In this document: positions 1-8,898 of the stretch, piece by piece
Numbering within the stretch: the first letter of the stretch is position 1
Layout: each line of letters begins with the position of its first letter
NCBI GenBank assembly: GCA_946482075.1
Contig: CAMLQG010000004.1
Location: 6,170-70,169 of the forward strand
Source of the DNA: an uncultured Erythrobacteraceae bacterium
Lineage (GTDB): Bacteria > Pseudomonadota > Alphaproteobacteria > Sphingomonadales > Sphingomonadaceae
Direction of reading: 5' to 3'
Length of the DNA stretch: 64,000 nt
Notes under the pieces: model-generated
Seen by the model: the letters and a program-made list of their open reading frames with translations, nothing else
Told to the model about the DNA's origin: nothing
The model's database searches: none
Translations under genes and position numbers: made by a program

Positions 1-185
1 CCGCCAAGCTGAAGTCCGGTTCGAAGGAACCGGGCAAGGTGAGCGCCGGAACCATCAAGCGTTCGCAAGTCTCCGAAATCGCGCAGATGAAGATGGCGGA
101 TCTCAACGCCAACGACATCGAAGCAGCGACGAAGATCATCGAAGGTTCGGCCCGCGCGATGGGTCTCGAAGTGGTGGAGGGCTGA
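1..185 (+). CDS. rplK: 50S ribosomal protein L11, C-terminal part (5' end outside window)
   Basis: This is the 3' part of the L11 gene; the first two bases complete a codon begun upstream and the frame ends at TGA 183-185. The 60 visible residues include [20 protein letters not shown] and end in [14 protein letters not shown], typical of the L11 C-terminal RNA-binding domain, which binds the GTPase-associated centre of 23S rRNA. It is followed after 4 nt by rplA, the conserved rplK-rplA pairing. The start and N-terminal domain cannot be judged because they lie outside the window. Confidence 0.96.
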   Translation, partial: AKLKSGSKEPGKVSAGTIKRSQVSEIAQMKMADLNANDIEAATKIIEGSARAMGLEVVEG

Positions 186-189
186 ACCC

Positions 190-891
190 ATGACCAAGCT
201 GACCAAGAAGAAGAAGGCGCTCAACGCCAAGCTGGGCGACAATCAGAAGCTCTATCCCTTCGCCGAAGCGCTGCAGACGCTGCGTGACCTCGCCAGCGCG
301 AAGTTCGACGAAACCGTCGAGATCGCGATGAACCTCGGCGTCGATCCGCGCCATGCCGACCAGATGGTGCGCGGCATGGTCTCGCTGCCGTCGGGCACGG
401 GCAAGGAAGTGCGGGTCGCCGTGTTCGCCAAGGGCGACAAGGCTGACGAAGCTCTCGCCGCCGGTGCCGACAAGGTGGGCGCGGAAGACCTCATGGAAGA
501 CATGCAGGCCGGCAATCTGGATTACGACCGCGTCATCGCCACGCCCGACATGATGGGTGTGGTCGGCCGTCTCGGCAAGGTGCTGGGCCCCAAGGGACTG
601 ATGCCGAACCCGAAGCTCGGCACCGTCACGCCGAATGTGGCCCAGGCGGTCAAGGACGCCAAAGGCGGCCAGGTGGAGTTCCGCGTCGAGAAGGCCGGCA
701 TCATCCATTCCGGCATCGGCAAGATGTCCTTCACCGATGAACAGCTCAAGGCGAACTACGACGCTTTCGTCGATGCGATCACGAAGGCCAAGCCGGCGGG
801 CGCCAAGGGCAAGTATGTTCAGAAGATCTCGCTCAGCTCCTCGATGGGGCCGGGCCTGAAGATCGATACGGCCGACGCGCCGAGCGCCTGA
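190..891 (+). CDS. rplA: 50S ribosomal protein L1
   Basis: L1 binds 23S rRNA at the mobile L1 stalk and helps release E-site tRNA; in many bacteria it also represses its own rplKA mRNA. The 233-residue product has the usual family length. The diagnostic segment [19 protein letters not shown] lies at about residues 129-147, in domain II, and the basic N-terminus (MTKLTKKKK) is typical. The ATG lies 4 nt after the rplK stop, so the two genes are co-transcribed. A strong intrinsic terminator follows at 921-950. rplJ and rplL do not follow directly, so the ribosomal operon ends here in this genome. Confidence 0.98.
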   Translation: MTKLTKKKKALNAKLGDNQKLYPFAEALQTLRDLASAKFDETVEIAMNLGVDPRHADQMVRGMVSLPSGTGKEVRVAVFAKGDKADEALAAGADKVGAEDLMEDMQAGNLDYDRVIATPDMMGVVGRLGKVLGPKGLMPNPKLGTVTPNVAQAVKDAKGGQVEFRVEKAGIIHSGIGKMSFTDEQLKANYDAFVDAITKAKPAGAKGKYVQKISLSSSMGPGLKIDTADAPSA

Positions 892-920
892 TCCGGCGCG
901 CTTTCGCGGTATGGAATGAG

Positions 921-950
921 GGGCGGAAGGGCGGACCTTCCGCCCTTTTT
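921..950 (+). terminator. Rho-independent terminator of rplKA
   Basis: A perfect 10-bp stem (GGGCGGAAGG at 921-930 with CCTTCCGCCC at 936-945) closes a 5-nt loop and is followed by TTTTT at 946-950. It begins 30 nt after the rplA stop. The reverse strand lacks a T tract, so it should not terminate the convergent dehydrogenase gene. Confidence 0.95.
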
Positions 951-993
951 CGTTTGGGGGATACGGCCTTCCCCCCCCTTCAGGGGAGGGGAG

Positions 994-3114
994 TCAGCGT
1001 TGCCCTTTCGCGTCCTGTGCGCGGATAAGGATGTAGTGCCTGAGGCTGGCGATCTCCGCGTCGGAGAGATCGGCGAATTTCGGCATCCCGGCACTTTCCA
1101 GCGCTCCGCCGCGCAGCAATTGGGTGAAGGCCGTCGCATCCGAAGGGACCGCCGACTGGCGCAGATCCGGCGCGGCACCGCCACCCACTGCGCCCAGCCC
1201 GTGGCAGGCGAAGCAGGTATGGGCGAAGAGCACGTCGCCTTTATCGAACAAAGCGGGATTCTTCACCAGCCCGTCGGGCGCGTTGAACGGCGCTTCGGCC
1301 AGCTTGCGCGGCGCGGGCAGCCTGGCCTTGCCGTCCAGCGCGAAGACCAGCACACGGCGTTCCTGGTTGATCGCGTCCCAGCCGAACTTGCGCGATGCCG
1401 CGCCCACGATCCCGGCGGAACCGCCGAAGCCCGCGACCAGCGCGACATATTGCTTGCCGCCCGCCTTGAAGGAGATCGGCGCGCCGACGATGCCGACCTG
1501 CGCGGGGAAGCTCCACAGCACCTCACCGGTGTCGGCGGCATAGGCCACGAGATCGCCATCCGCATTGCCATGGAAGACGAGGCCGCCGGCAGTGGTCAGC
1601 ACGCCACCATTGTAATGACCGTCGAAATCCTTCTCCCACACCTTCTTCTGCTTCACGGGGTCCCAGGCGAGGAGCCCGCCGGAAGCCGCATCGGGCGGAA
1701 CGTCCGCGCCCTTGTAGTCGAGCCCGGTCGACAGGCCGTAGCGCTGGGGCAGCTTGTAGGTTTTGGGATCGACGCCCTTGTCAGCCATGAAGCCCGCCAT
1801 TTTGACCGTCGGGATATAGACCAGCTTGGTTTGCGGGCTGTAGGCCATCGCCTGCCAGCCGTGCAGGCCCGCCGGGCTCGGCCAGAACTCCGCCGCGCCC
1901 TTGGGATAGCGCGCTTCCGGGTTCTCCACCGGGCGTCCGGTCTTGAGATCGATCTTCTCCGCCCAGGTCACCTTGCCGAGCTTTTCGGCCGAGATCAGCT
2001 TGCCCGTCCGGCGATCGAGCACGTAGAAGAAGCCGTTCTTCGGCGCCTGCATCAGCACCTTGCGGGGCTTGCCGTCCACTTCCATCGTGGCAAGCTGGAT
2101 GTCCATCGCCGCGTTGTAGTCCCAGGTTTCGCCCGGATTGGTCTGGTAGTGCCACTTGTACTGGCCGGTCTCCGCATCGAGCGCGACGATCGAGCAGAGA
2201 TAGAGATTGTCGCCGCCGCCGGGGCTGCGGACCTTCTGGTTCCAGGGCGATCCGTTGCCGGTGCCGAGATAGATCGTCTTCAGCTCCGGATCATAGGTCA
2301 TGGCATTCCAGACGGTGCCGCCGCCGCCCCATTTCCACCATTCGCCATTCCAGGTCTTGGCGGCTACTTCCATCTGCGGGTCGGAGACGTCCCCATCCTT
2401 GGTGCCGGGCTTGCCGGGGACCAGCCAGAAGCGCCACAGCTGCTTGCCGGTAGCAGCGTCATAGGTAGACACGAGGCCACGATTGGTGCCGTAATCGCCG
2501 CCGCCATTGCCGACGATCACCTTGTCCCCGAACACCAGCGGTGCGGCCGAAAGGAACAGGCTGCTGCCTTCGGGCAGCGTCTGGGCCGACCAGACTTCCC
2601 GGCCCGTCTTCGCGTCCACCGAGATCAGGCGGCCGTCCGCCGTACCGACGAGAATATGGCCTTTCCAGTAAGCCAACCCACGCGAACCCCAGGTGCCGCG
2701 CATTCGCACGCCGGTCACCTTGGGATCATATTCCCACAGCAGCTTGCCGCTTTCGACGTCGAAGGCGCGCAGCTTGCTGTAGCCGGTCGCGGTGTAGAGC
2801 ACGCCGTCCACCGCCAGCGGCACGGACACCGCCAGTTCGGGAGAAGGGATGTCCCAGTACCAGGCGAGCCCGAGGCGGCTTACATTATCGGCGTTGATCT
2901 CTTCCAGGCGAGAATAGTGCCACTCATCGTTCGCCCCGCCATAGGACGCCCAATCGTCGCCAGCGCCGCCATCGGCAGGTCTTTCGGAAGAGGAGCACGC
3001 GGCCAGCGTGACGAACAGCAGCGCCGCGAGCCAGCGGAACAGAGCAGTCTTCTTTCTCCCCTCCCCTTCAGAGGAGGGGATGAAGGGGCGGGGCCTGTCC
3101 TTTGCATTCAGCAT
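994..3114 (-). CDS. PQQ-dependent quinohaemoprotein dehydrogenase (alcohol dehydrogenase type), predicted lipoprotein
   Basis: The protein is a beta-propeller quinoprotein with a C-terminal cytochrome c domain. It would oxidise an alcohol or similar substrate in the periplasm, passing electrons from PQQ to haem. Propeller signatures such as GRLISVDAKTGREVW and the WHYQTNPGETWDYNA segment match PQQ alcohol dehydrogenases. The haem motif CFACH lies at about residues 634-638 of 706, with a later Met (SAGMPKFADL) as likely axial ligand. The N-terminus carries a lipobox (FVTLAAC, Cys at about 40). The vicinal Cys-Cys pair usual in this family is not visible where expected (RGTWGSRGLAYW). The start is uncertain: ATG 3114 is used here, but the first 20 codons lie in an intergenic-type repeat and no good ribosome site precedes it. 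The substrate is unknown and no PQQ synthesis genes are nearby. Confidence 0.85.
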   Translation of the reverse strand: MLNAKDRPRPFIPSSEGEGRKKTALFRWLAALLFVTLAACSSSERPADGGAGDDWASYGGANDEWHYSRLEEINADNVSRLGLAWYWDIPSPELAVSVPLAVDGVLYTATGYSKLRAFDVESGKLLWEYDPKVTGVRMRGTWGSRGLAYWKGHILVGTADGRLISVDAKTGREVWSAQTLPEGSSLFLSAAPLVFGDKVIVGNGGGDYGTNRGLVSTYDAATGKQLWRFWLVPGKPGTKDGDVSDPQMEVAAKTWNGEWWKWGGGGTVWNAMTYDPELKTIYLGTGNGSPWNQKVRSPGGGDNLYLCSIVALDAETGQYKWHYQTNPGETWDYNAAMDIQLATMEVDGKPRKVLMQAPKNGFFYVLDRRTGKLISAEKLGKVTWAEKIDLKTGRPVENPEARYPKGAAEFWPSPAGLHGWQAMAYSPQTKLVYIPTVKMAGFMADKGVDPKTYKLPQRYGLSTGLDYKGADVPPDAASGGLLAWDPVKQKKVWEKDFDGHYNGGVLTTAGGLVFHGNADGDLVAYAADTGEVLWSFPAQVGIVGAPISFKAGGKQYVALVAGFGGSAGIVGAASRKFGWDAINQERRVLVFALDGKARLPAPRKLAEAPFNAPDGLVKNPALFDKGDVLFAHTCFACHGLGAVGGGAAPDLRQSAVPSDATAFTQLLRGGALESAGMPKFADLSDAEIASLRHYILIRAQDAKGQR

Positions 3115-3167
3115 CAGCGAGTGGGGAACTGCCCCACCCCCCGCCCTTCCCCTGAAGGGGAGGGGAG
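3056..3167. repeat. Intergenic inverted repeat, CTCCCCTCCCCTTCA family
   Basis: Two arms of about 35 nt read as near reverse complements: CTCCCCTCCCCTTCAGAGG at 3056-3074 onward, and CCCCTGAAGGGGAGGGGAG ending at 3167. A related half-site, CCCTTCAGGGGAGGGGAG, lies at 976-993 at the other end of the dehydrogenase gene, so this gene is bracketed by copies. The left arm supplies the first codons of the dehydrogenase reading frame. Confidence 0.75.
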
Positions 3168-3191
3168 AGCGTAGAATCGTCATCAGCCGCC

Positions 3192-4061
3192 CTAGGCCTT
3201 CTGCATCACGTCGTTCGCGAACCCTTCCCAGAAGCGGCGCTTCTCATCCAGCGACGAGAGCTTGTGCAGGGAGTAATAGGCGGGCAGCAGGATCATTTCG
3301 GTGACGCCGAGATCTTCCGCGCGGCGCACTTCATCGAGGCCCCAGGGATTCTCGACCACCTGGACGATCTCGAACGGCTCGTTCTCGCGGCCGGCTTCCT
3401 TGCGGAACTGCTTCAACTTCTCGATCGACGGCGCAAGCTCTTCCGGCTTGGACATGCGCGACATCCAGCCGTCGCCCAGATAGGCCGCGCGCTTCAGCAC
3501 GCGGTCGGCCGGGCCGGAGACGATGATCGGCACATTGCCAGGCTGGGGCAGGATGCGCAGGCGCGGGAAATCGAAGAATTCGCCGTGATGCTCCACGATC
3601 TCGCCGGTCCACATCTTGCGCAGCACTTCGATCGCTTCGTCCGTGCGCTTGCCGCGCGTGTGGAAGTCCACGCCGTAGACGTCGAACTCTTCCTTCATCC
3701 AGCCCACCGCGCAGCACAGCTTGAGGCGGTGGTTGGACAGGGTCGCCAGCGTGCCGGTCGCCTTGGCGACTTCCACCGGATGGCGTGCGGCCAGAAGATA
3801 GATGCTTTGCAGGAGCTTCACCTTCTTGGTCGCCTGCGCCATCATGGAAAGCGCGACCCACGGATCGGGGAAAGTCCATTCGGTGGTGGCCGTGAAGAAG
3901 GGTTTACCGTCTTCCGTATCGGGATAGATGCTGTTGATGGTTTCCGGCAGGACCAGATGGTCCGACACGCTGACGGAATCGAAACCGACTTCCTCGCTTA
4001 CCACAGCGCAATCGATGAGCTGTTCGCTCTCGATGAAGGACAGCATGTTGCAGAATTTCAC
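3192..4061 (-). CDS. LLM-class (luciferase-like) flavin-dependent oxidoreductase
   Basis: The 289-residue product belongs to the bacterial luciferase-like superfamily, TIM-barrel enzymes using FMN or F420. The supporting segments are the N-terminal FIESEQ...AEEVGFDSVSVSDHL, the central AVGWMKEEFDVYGVDFHTRGKRTDEAIEVLRKMWTGE-like block at about residues 120-155 and VPIIVSGPADRVLKRAA. It resembles the subgroup annotated as TIGR03619-type F420-dependent enzymes, but the cofactor cannot be decided from sequence. The start is GTG 4061, with GGGAG about 10 nt upstream. It lies downstream of no other minus-strand gene at close spacing, so it is probably transcribed alone. The substrate is unknown. 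Confidence 0.85.
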   Translation of the reverse strand: MKFCNMLSFIESEQLIDCAVVSEEVGFDSVSVSDHLVLPETINSIYPDTEDGKPFFTATTEWTFPDPWVALSMMAQATKKVKLLQSIYLLAARHPVEVAKATGTLATLSNHRLKLCCAVGWMKEEFDVYGVDFHTRGKRTDEAIEVLRKMWTGEIVEHHGEFFDFPRLRILPQPGNVPIIVSGPADRVLKRAAYLGDGWMSRMSKPEELAPSIEKLKQFRKEAGRENEPFEIVQVVENPWGLDEVRRAEDLGVTEMILLPAYYSLHKLSSLDEKRRFWEGFANDVMQKA

Positions 4062-4201
4062 GGCACTTTCTCCCTAAAGCCTGTTTTGCGTGTGATGGCG
4101 CGGCGCAGAGCGAAGGTCCAGTGCGGCGACCGTTCCTGCCGCTCTTTATGCTGTGGGAGACAAAACGCGGGAGGCCATGGGTGAACGGCCCCACTCTTGC
4201 C

Positions 4202-4315
4202 GTTCGTCCTGAGCTTGTCGGAAGCGAAGCTGTGCGCAGCACAACGACCGCTCCTCCTTTTCGTATAGATGTCCTGAAAAAGAAGAACTGACTTTTCGAC
4301 AAGCTCAGGACGAGC
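4202..4315. repeat. Intergenic inverted repeat, GTTCGTCCTGAGCTTGTCG family (copy 1)
   Basis: The left arm GTTCGTCCTGAGCTTGTCG (4202-4220) faces the right arm TTCGACAAGCTCAGGACGAGC (4295-4315), with a divergent centre. The same arms recur at 16484-16557 and 50849-50933. It fills most of the 270-nt gap between the flavin oxidoreductase and the MoCF protein. Confidence 0.9.
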
Positions 4316-4331
4316 GGCTCCTTGTCACTTC

Positions 4332-5093
4332 TCAGATGCCGCCCGCGGTCGTTTCCCGGCCCATCGCGCGCAAGCCGTCTACCAGATCGCCGACGCAGGC
4401 CGCCAGCGAGGCGATATCGGTGGAGCGGACCACGAAATTCGCGCCCACCTTGCCTTCGCGGAAGAAGGGATAGCTGCCGATCTGGCAATCCTCATGGGCC
4501 TTCTCCGTCTCGCGCAGCAGCACGGCGACTTCGCTTTCCGGCACCCAGCAGCCGATCGTCTCGCTGATCAGCGGCGCGCCGCCTTCGAGCGACCCGGTCA
4601 GTGCGTCGAGCATGCCCGCGGTGATGTGCGGAACGCCTGCCATCAGATAGACATTGCCGACCTTGATGCCCGGCGCGCCGGACTTGTGGTTCGGGATCAG
4701 GTCCGCGCCCGCAGGCGTGCGGGCCATGCGCAGGCGGCCTTCGTTCAGCCCGCCCCGCGTCGCGTAATAGCCTTCCAGCATCACGCGGGCTTCCTCGTGG
4801 ATGACCACGTCCAGCCCCAGCGCCTGGGCCACTGCATCCACCGTTATATCGTCATGCGTCGGCCCGATGCCGCCCGTGGTGAAGAGGTAGTCGTGCATCA
4901 CGCGCAGCGCATTCACCGCTTCCACGATCGCGCCCATGTCGTCGGCCACCACGCGGACTTCGCGCAGGCGGATGCCTTGGACCTGCAGCCAGCTCGCGAT
5001 CTGGGCGATGTTCTGGTCATGCGTGCGGCCGGAAAGGATCTCGTCGCCGATGACGACAAGGGCGGCTGTCCAGATGCGGGTTTTGTCGCTCAT
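4332..5093 (-). CDS. CinA-N-like molybdopterin-binding (MoCF) domain protein
   Basis: The 253-residue protein consists of a MoCF_biosynth domain, like the N-terminal half of CinA (COG1058), with no C-terminal nicotinamide-nucleotide amidase domain. Visible signatures are VVIGDEILSGRTHDQN at about residues 13-28 and FTTGGIGPTHDDIT at 71-84, the glycine-rich phosphate-binding loop. A second half (about 165-250) contains GVPHI and PFFREGKVGANF. CinA-N proteins have been linked to ADP-ribose or FAD pyrophosphatase activity in other bacteria; whether that applies here is inference. The start ATG 5093 fits the family start. It is transcribed from the same strand as the upstream monooxygenase with a 52-nt gap, so the two may be co-transcribed. 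Confidence 0.85.
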   Translation of the reverse strand: MSDKTRIWTAALVVIGDEILSGRTHDQNIAQIASWLQVQGIRLREVRVVADDMGAIVEAVNALRVMHDYLFTTGGIGPTHDDITVDAVAQALGLDVVIHEEARVMLEGYYATRGGLNEGRLRMARTPAGADLIPNHKSGAPGIKVGNVYLMAGVPHITAGMLDALTGSLEGGAPLISETIGCWVPESEVAVLLRETEKAHEDCQIGSYPFFREGKVGANFVVRSTDIASLAACVGDLVDGLRAMGRETTAGGI

Positions 5094-5145
5094 GGCGGTT
5101 GGTTACGCCAAAGCTCGGCGGACAGGAATAGGCTTGCGGCGGAAG

Positions 5146-6657
5146 TCAAACCGCAAGTTGTTCGGATGGGGTTCGTTCACGGACGGTCTCGAACTTCAGG
5201 ATGCCGTCATCCGCCGGCTTCTCGCGGAAATCGCGGCGGTCCTGCCGGTAATCCTGGTTGAGCCGCCAGGGAAGCGACTTGGCGCTTTTCGGCATCAGCG
5301 GCAAAGCGCGTCTGAGATAGCCGGAGGAGAAATCATAGACATTGTCCTCCTCCAGCCCATGATCGTCGGGCAGATGCGGCTCCACGCGGTGGGCGCCCTT
5401 GGCCCGCATCAGGTTCAGCACGTCGCAGATATAGCGCGCGGTGGCGTCCGCCCGCAGAGTCCAGCTGGCATTGAGATAGCCGAACACCACGGCAAGATTG
5501 GGCAGGTTGGAGAACATGCAGGCGCGATAGTAGAAATGCTTGCGCCAGTTCACGCGGATGCCGTCCAGCTTCACCGCGATCCCGCCGGCAATGGCCAGCC
5601 TCAGCCCGGTGGCGGTGACGATGATATCCGCGTCGAGATGCCGGCCCGAAGCGAGCCGGATACCCGTTTCATCGAAGCGGTCGACATGATCGGTGACGAC
5701 CGACGCCTTGCCCGAAGCGACCGCTCCGAACAGGTCGCCGTCGGGCACCAGGCACAGGCGCTGGTCCCACGGGCCGTAGGGCGGCAGCCAGTCGCGTTCG
5801 TTGTAATGGCTGCCCAGCGCCATGCGGACCTGTTTCGACAGGAACTTGCCGACCTTGTTCGGCTTCGCGCGCGAACGCTTGAAGACGAAATCGTTCATCC
5901 AGACATTGCGTTTGCGGATCAGGCGGTAGGCGAGGCGTTCGGGCAGGATCGCGCGGACCATGTTGGCCAGCCGGTCGCGCGACGGCCGCGCACCCATCCA
6001 GGTCGGCGTGCGCTGGAGCATGGTCACGTGGCTCGCCGTCGCGGCCATCGACGGTACTATCGTGACCGCCGTTGCGCCCGATCCGATCACCACCACCCGC
6101 TTGCCTGCATGGTCGAGATCGGCGGGCCAGAATTGCGGATGGGCGATCGTGCCGCGGAATTCCTTCGTTCCTTCGAAACCGGCCTCGTGCGGCTCGTCAT
6201 AGTCGTAATAGCCGGAGGCGAGATAGAGGAAGCTCGCGGTCATCTGCCGGCGTCCGGTGGCATCCTCGATTTCGACCTGCCATTGGGCCTGGTCGGAAAG
6301 GAAATCCGCCGCGATCACGCGAGTGCCGAAGCGGATGTTCGGGCGGATGCCGTGGCGGTCAACCACCCGGCCGAGATAGCCCAGTATGGCGTCGCCGCCG
6401 GCTATCGCTTCCTTCTCGTCCCACGGCGCGAAATCGAAGCCCAGAGTATACATGTCGCTGTCCGAACGCACGCCGGGATAGCGGAAGAGGTCCCATGTCC
6501 CGCCCAGCTTCTCGCGGCGTTCGACGATCGCATAGCTGCGGTCGGGACAGTGCATGCCCATATGAGCGGCCATGCTGATTCCGGAAATCCCGGCCCCTAC
6601 GATCAGGACATCGACGTGCGCGGGACTTGGATCGGGATTTGAGCTGGGTTCGGTCAT
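5146..6657 (-). CDS. Class B flavoprotein monooxygenase, Baeyer-Villiger type
   Basis: This FAD/NADPH-dependent monooxygenase would insert oxygen into a ketone or oxidise a heteroatom. It has two Rossmann motifs, GAGISG at about residues 21-26 (FAD) and GSGATA at 192-197 (NADPH). Between them lies FRGTIAHPQFWP (about 167-178), an exact match to the Baeyer-Villiger fingerprint FxGxxxHxxxWP. GGTWDLFRYPGVRSDSDMYTLG near residue 55 is also typical. ATG 6657 gives 503 residues and puts the FAD motif near the N-terminus; an in-frame TTG at 6705 would add 16 basic residues and overlap the divergent gene's leader. It is divergent from the TonB receptor across 152 nt. The substrate is unknown. Confidence 0.88.
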   Translation of the reverse strand: MTEPSSNPDPSPAHVDVLIVGAGISGISMAAHMGMHCPDRSYAIVERREKLGGTWDLFRYPGVRSDSDMYTLGFDFAPWDEKEAIAGGDAILGYLGRVVDRHGIRPNIRFGTRVIAADFLSDQAQWQVEIEDATGRRQMTASFLYLASGYYDYDEPHEAGFEGTKEFRGTIAHPQFWPADLDHAGKRVVVIGSGATAVTIVPSMAATASHVTMLQRTPTWMGARPSRDRLANMVRAILPERLAYRLIRKRNVWMNDFVFKRSRAKPNKVGKFLSKQVRMALGSHYNERDWLPPYGPWDQRLCLVPDGDLFGAVASGKASVVTDHVDRFDETGIRLASGRHLDADIIVTATGLRLAIAGGIAVKLDGIRVNWRKHFYYRACMFSNLPNLAVVFGYLNASWTLRADATARYICDVLNLMRAKGAHRVEPHLPDDHGLEEDNVYDFSSGYLRRALPLMPKSAKSLPWRLNQDYRQDRRDFREKPADDGILKFETVRERTPSEQLAV

Positions 6658-6809
6658 CAAGGCCACATGGCGATTGGCGGAGCGCTTTTTGAGCCGGGAT
6701 GGCAAAGAAAGACAAGCGTTCCTTAGTGACGCACGCGAAACGGATCGCTAGAGAGCGCGATCAAAGCATGGCTGCCAGAGAACCGTGCCCCCAAACGACC
6801 GGGAGTTCC

Positions 6810-8846
6810 ATGACCCACCGTATTCTTGCGATCGCCGGCACGCTGCCGCTGCTCATCCCCGCTCTCGCTCATGCACAGGACAATTCTGATCCCCAGAATC
6901 CGGCGTCCAATCCGGCCGTAGAGATCGTCGTCACCGGCCGTGGCCTGCCGCAGACGCCGGCGACGCCTGCCTACGGGTCGCAGACGATTGATCGTGACCG
7001 GATTCGATCGAGCGGATCGGGCCGGATCGAGGACGTGCTGTCCTCCGTCGCCGGGTTCCAGCAGTTCCGCCGTTCGGACAGCCGCTCCTCGAATCCGTCC
7101 GCGCAGGGCGCGACGCTGCGTGCGCTCGGCGGCAACGCCACCAGCCGCGCGCTGGTGCTGCTCGACGGCGTACCGATGGCCGATCCGTTCTTCGGCTATA
7201 TTCCGTTCAGTTCGATCGTGCCGGAGCGGCTGGAATCGGTGCGGGTGACGCGCGGCGGCGGTTCGGGCGCATTCGGTTCCGGCGCGGTTGCCGGCACGAT
7301 CGAACTGGAAAGCGCGGGCGCCGACACGCTTGGCCTCGCCAGCGGCGGCCTGCTGGTCAACGATCGCGGTGAAACCGAGGCCAGCGCCACATTCGCGCCA
7401 CGCCTGGGCGGGGGCTTCGCGGTCGTCACCGGTCGCTGGGACCGGGGCAAGGGTTTCTTCACCACGCCGCGCGACCAGCGCGTGGCCGCCACTGCGCGCG
7501 CGAGGTATGACAGCTGGTCGGCCGGCGCGAGGCTCGTCCAGCCGCTTGGCGACGAGATCGAGCTTCAGGCCCGCGCACTGGTGTTCGACGATGATCGCAC
7601 TTTGCGCTTCGAAGGTGCGGACAGTTCCAGCAAGGGCGAGGATGTGAGCCTGCGACTGGTGGGACGCGGGGATTGGCAATTTGATGTTCTTGGTTATGGA
7701 CAATGGAGAAATTTCTCCAATGTGGTGATCAGTTCCACGTCGTTCAGAAAGACTTTGGACCAGCACAATACGCCGTCCAGCGGCTTCGGCGGCAAGGTCG
7801 AGATTCGCCCGCCGCTCGGCGAGGACCACGTGCTCAAGATCGGCGCGGATTACCGCCGCTCCAAGGGCCATCTGGAAGAGACCGCGTTCAATGGCGGGAC
7901 GGGCCTGGTTACGTTCAACCGCCGTGCGGGCGGTACCAATTCCGATTTCGGCCTGTTCCTGGAAGACGACTGGACGATCGGCCACCTGGTCCTCACGGCG
8001 GGTGCGCGGCTCGACCGCTGGACCATCCGCAATGGCTTTTTCGAGCAACGCGACGCGGCAGGCGTGCTGACGATCGACCGGGATTACGACGATCGCAGCG
8101 GCTGGGACCCGAGCTTCCGGGGCGGTGCGGTCGTCAAGCTGGGCGGCGGCGTGCAGCTTCGCGGTTCGGCCTATAGCGGGCTGCGCCTGCCCACGCTGAA
8201 CGAACTCTATCGGCCCTTCGTGGTCTTTCCCGTGACGACGCAGGCCAATGCGGCGCTGCGCAACGAGAAGCTGGAAGGCTTTGAAGCCGGTGTCGATTTC
8301 CGGCCGAACGACATGGTGCAGCTTTCGGTCACCGCCTTCGACAACAAGGTGAAGAATGCGATCGCCAATGTGACGCTGACGCCGACCAGCCGCGAACGGC
8401 AGAATGTCGATGCGATCCACGCCCAAGGCCTCGAATTCGCCGCTGTGCTCGATCTCGGCACGGTCTCGCTGAACGGTTCGCTCGCCTATACCGATGCCGA
8501 AGTGGAAAGCAGCGGCGCGGCCGATACGCTGGACGGCAAGCGCCCCGCGCAGACCCCGCGCTGGGCGGCCAGCGGGACGATCTCCTGGAAGCCGAAGGAA
8601 CACTGGCTGGTGGCGGCCACGCTGCGCCATGTCGGCAAGCAATATGAAGATGACCTGGAAACCGATGCGCTCAAATCCGCAACCACGGTCGATGCTTTCG
8701 TCCAGGTGCCGATCGCCGGAGCTTTTCAGCTGGTGCTGCGAGGCGAGAATCTGTTCGACGAGACGATCGTGACGCGCAACCAGGGAGGCTCGATCGACCT
8801 GGGCACGCCGCGCACCGTGTGGGCCGGGGTGCGCTACGGCTATTGA
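6810..8846 (+). CDS. TonB-dependent outer-membrane receptor
   Basis: The 678-residue protein is a gated outer-membrane transporter. It begins with a signal peptide (MTHRILAIAGTLPLLIPALAHA, predicted cut after AHA). A TonB box-like EIVVTG follows at about residue 37, then a plug domain (RALVLLDGVPMADPFF, LESVRVTRGGGSGAFGSGAVAG) and a beta-barrel ending in the aromatic residue Tyr (GVRYGY). ATG 6810 is chosen because GGGAG lies 4 nt upstream and it starts the signal peptide; an upstream in-frame ATG at 6699 would add 37 non-signal residues. The substrate is not evident: the ends resemble siderophore or cobalamin receptors only in a general way. It lies 52 nt upstream of nasT on the same strand, but a functional link with nitrate is unproven. 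Confidence 0.93.
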   Translation: MTHRILAIAGTLPLLIPALAHAQDNSDPQNPASNPAVEIVVTGRGLPQTPATPAYGSQTIDRDRIRSSGSGRIEDVLSSVAGFQQFRRSDSRSSNPSAQGATLRALGGNATSRALVLLDGVPMADPFFGYIPFSSIVPERLESVRVTRGGGSGAFGSGAVAGTIELESAGADTLGLASGGLLVNDRGETEASATFAPRLGGGFAVVTGRWDRGKGFFTTPRDQRVAATARARYDSWSAGARLVQPLGDEIELQARALVFDDDRTLRFEGADSSSKGEDVSLRLVGRGDWQFDVLGYGQWRNFSNVVISSTSFRKTLDQHNTPSSGFGGKVEIRPPLGEDHVLKIGADYRRSKGHLEETAFNGGTGLVTFNRRAGGTNSDFGLFLEDDWTIGHLVLTAGARLDRWTIRNGFFEQRDAAGVLTIDRDYDDRSGWDPSFRGGAVVKLGGGVQLRGSAYSGLRLPTLNELYRPFVVFPVTTQANAALRNEKLEGFEAGVDFRPNDMVQLSVTAFDNKVKNAIANVTLTPTSRERQNVDAIHAQGLEFAAVLDLGTVSLNGSLAYTDAEVESSGAADTLDGKRPAQTPRWAASGTISWKPKEHWLVAATLRHVGKQYEDDLETDALKSATTVDAFVQVPIAGAFQLVLRGENLFDETIVTRNQGGSIDLGTPRTVWAGVRYGY

Positions 8847-8874
8847 TCATGCGGATTGCCTTGCCAAACAGGGC

Positions 8875-8887
8875 TGCTGCACTGCAA
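8875..8887 (+). promoter_or_regulatory. 13-nt motif TGCTGCACTGCAA upstream of nasT
   Basis: TGCTGCACTGCAA lies 12 nt before the nasT ATG and is followed by TATAGG. The identical 13-mer occurs at 16591-16603, at the start of the nirB leader region. A shared regulator or promoter element is possible; no protein is assigned. Confidence 0.35.
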
Positions 8888-8898
8888 TATAGGCTTCC

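Noticed and set aside
916..3174. Long plus-strand open frame opposite the PQQ dehydrogenase
   Set aside because: It is antisense to a gene with clear domains, has no recognisable motif and is Arg/Ala/Gly-rich as expected of a GC-rich shadow frame.
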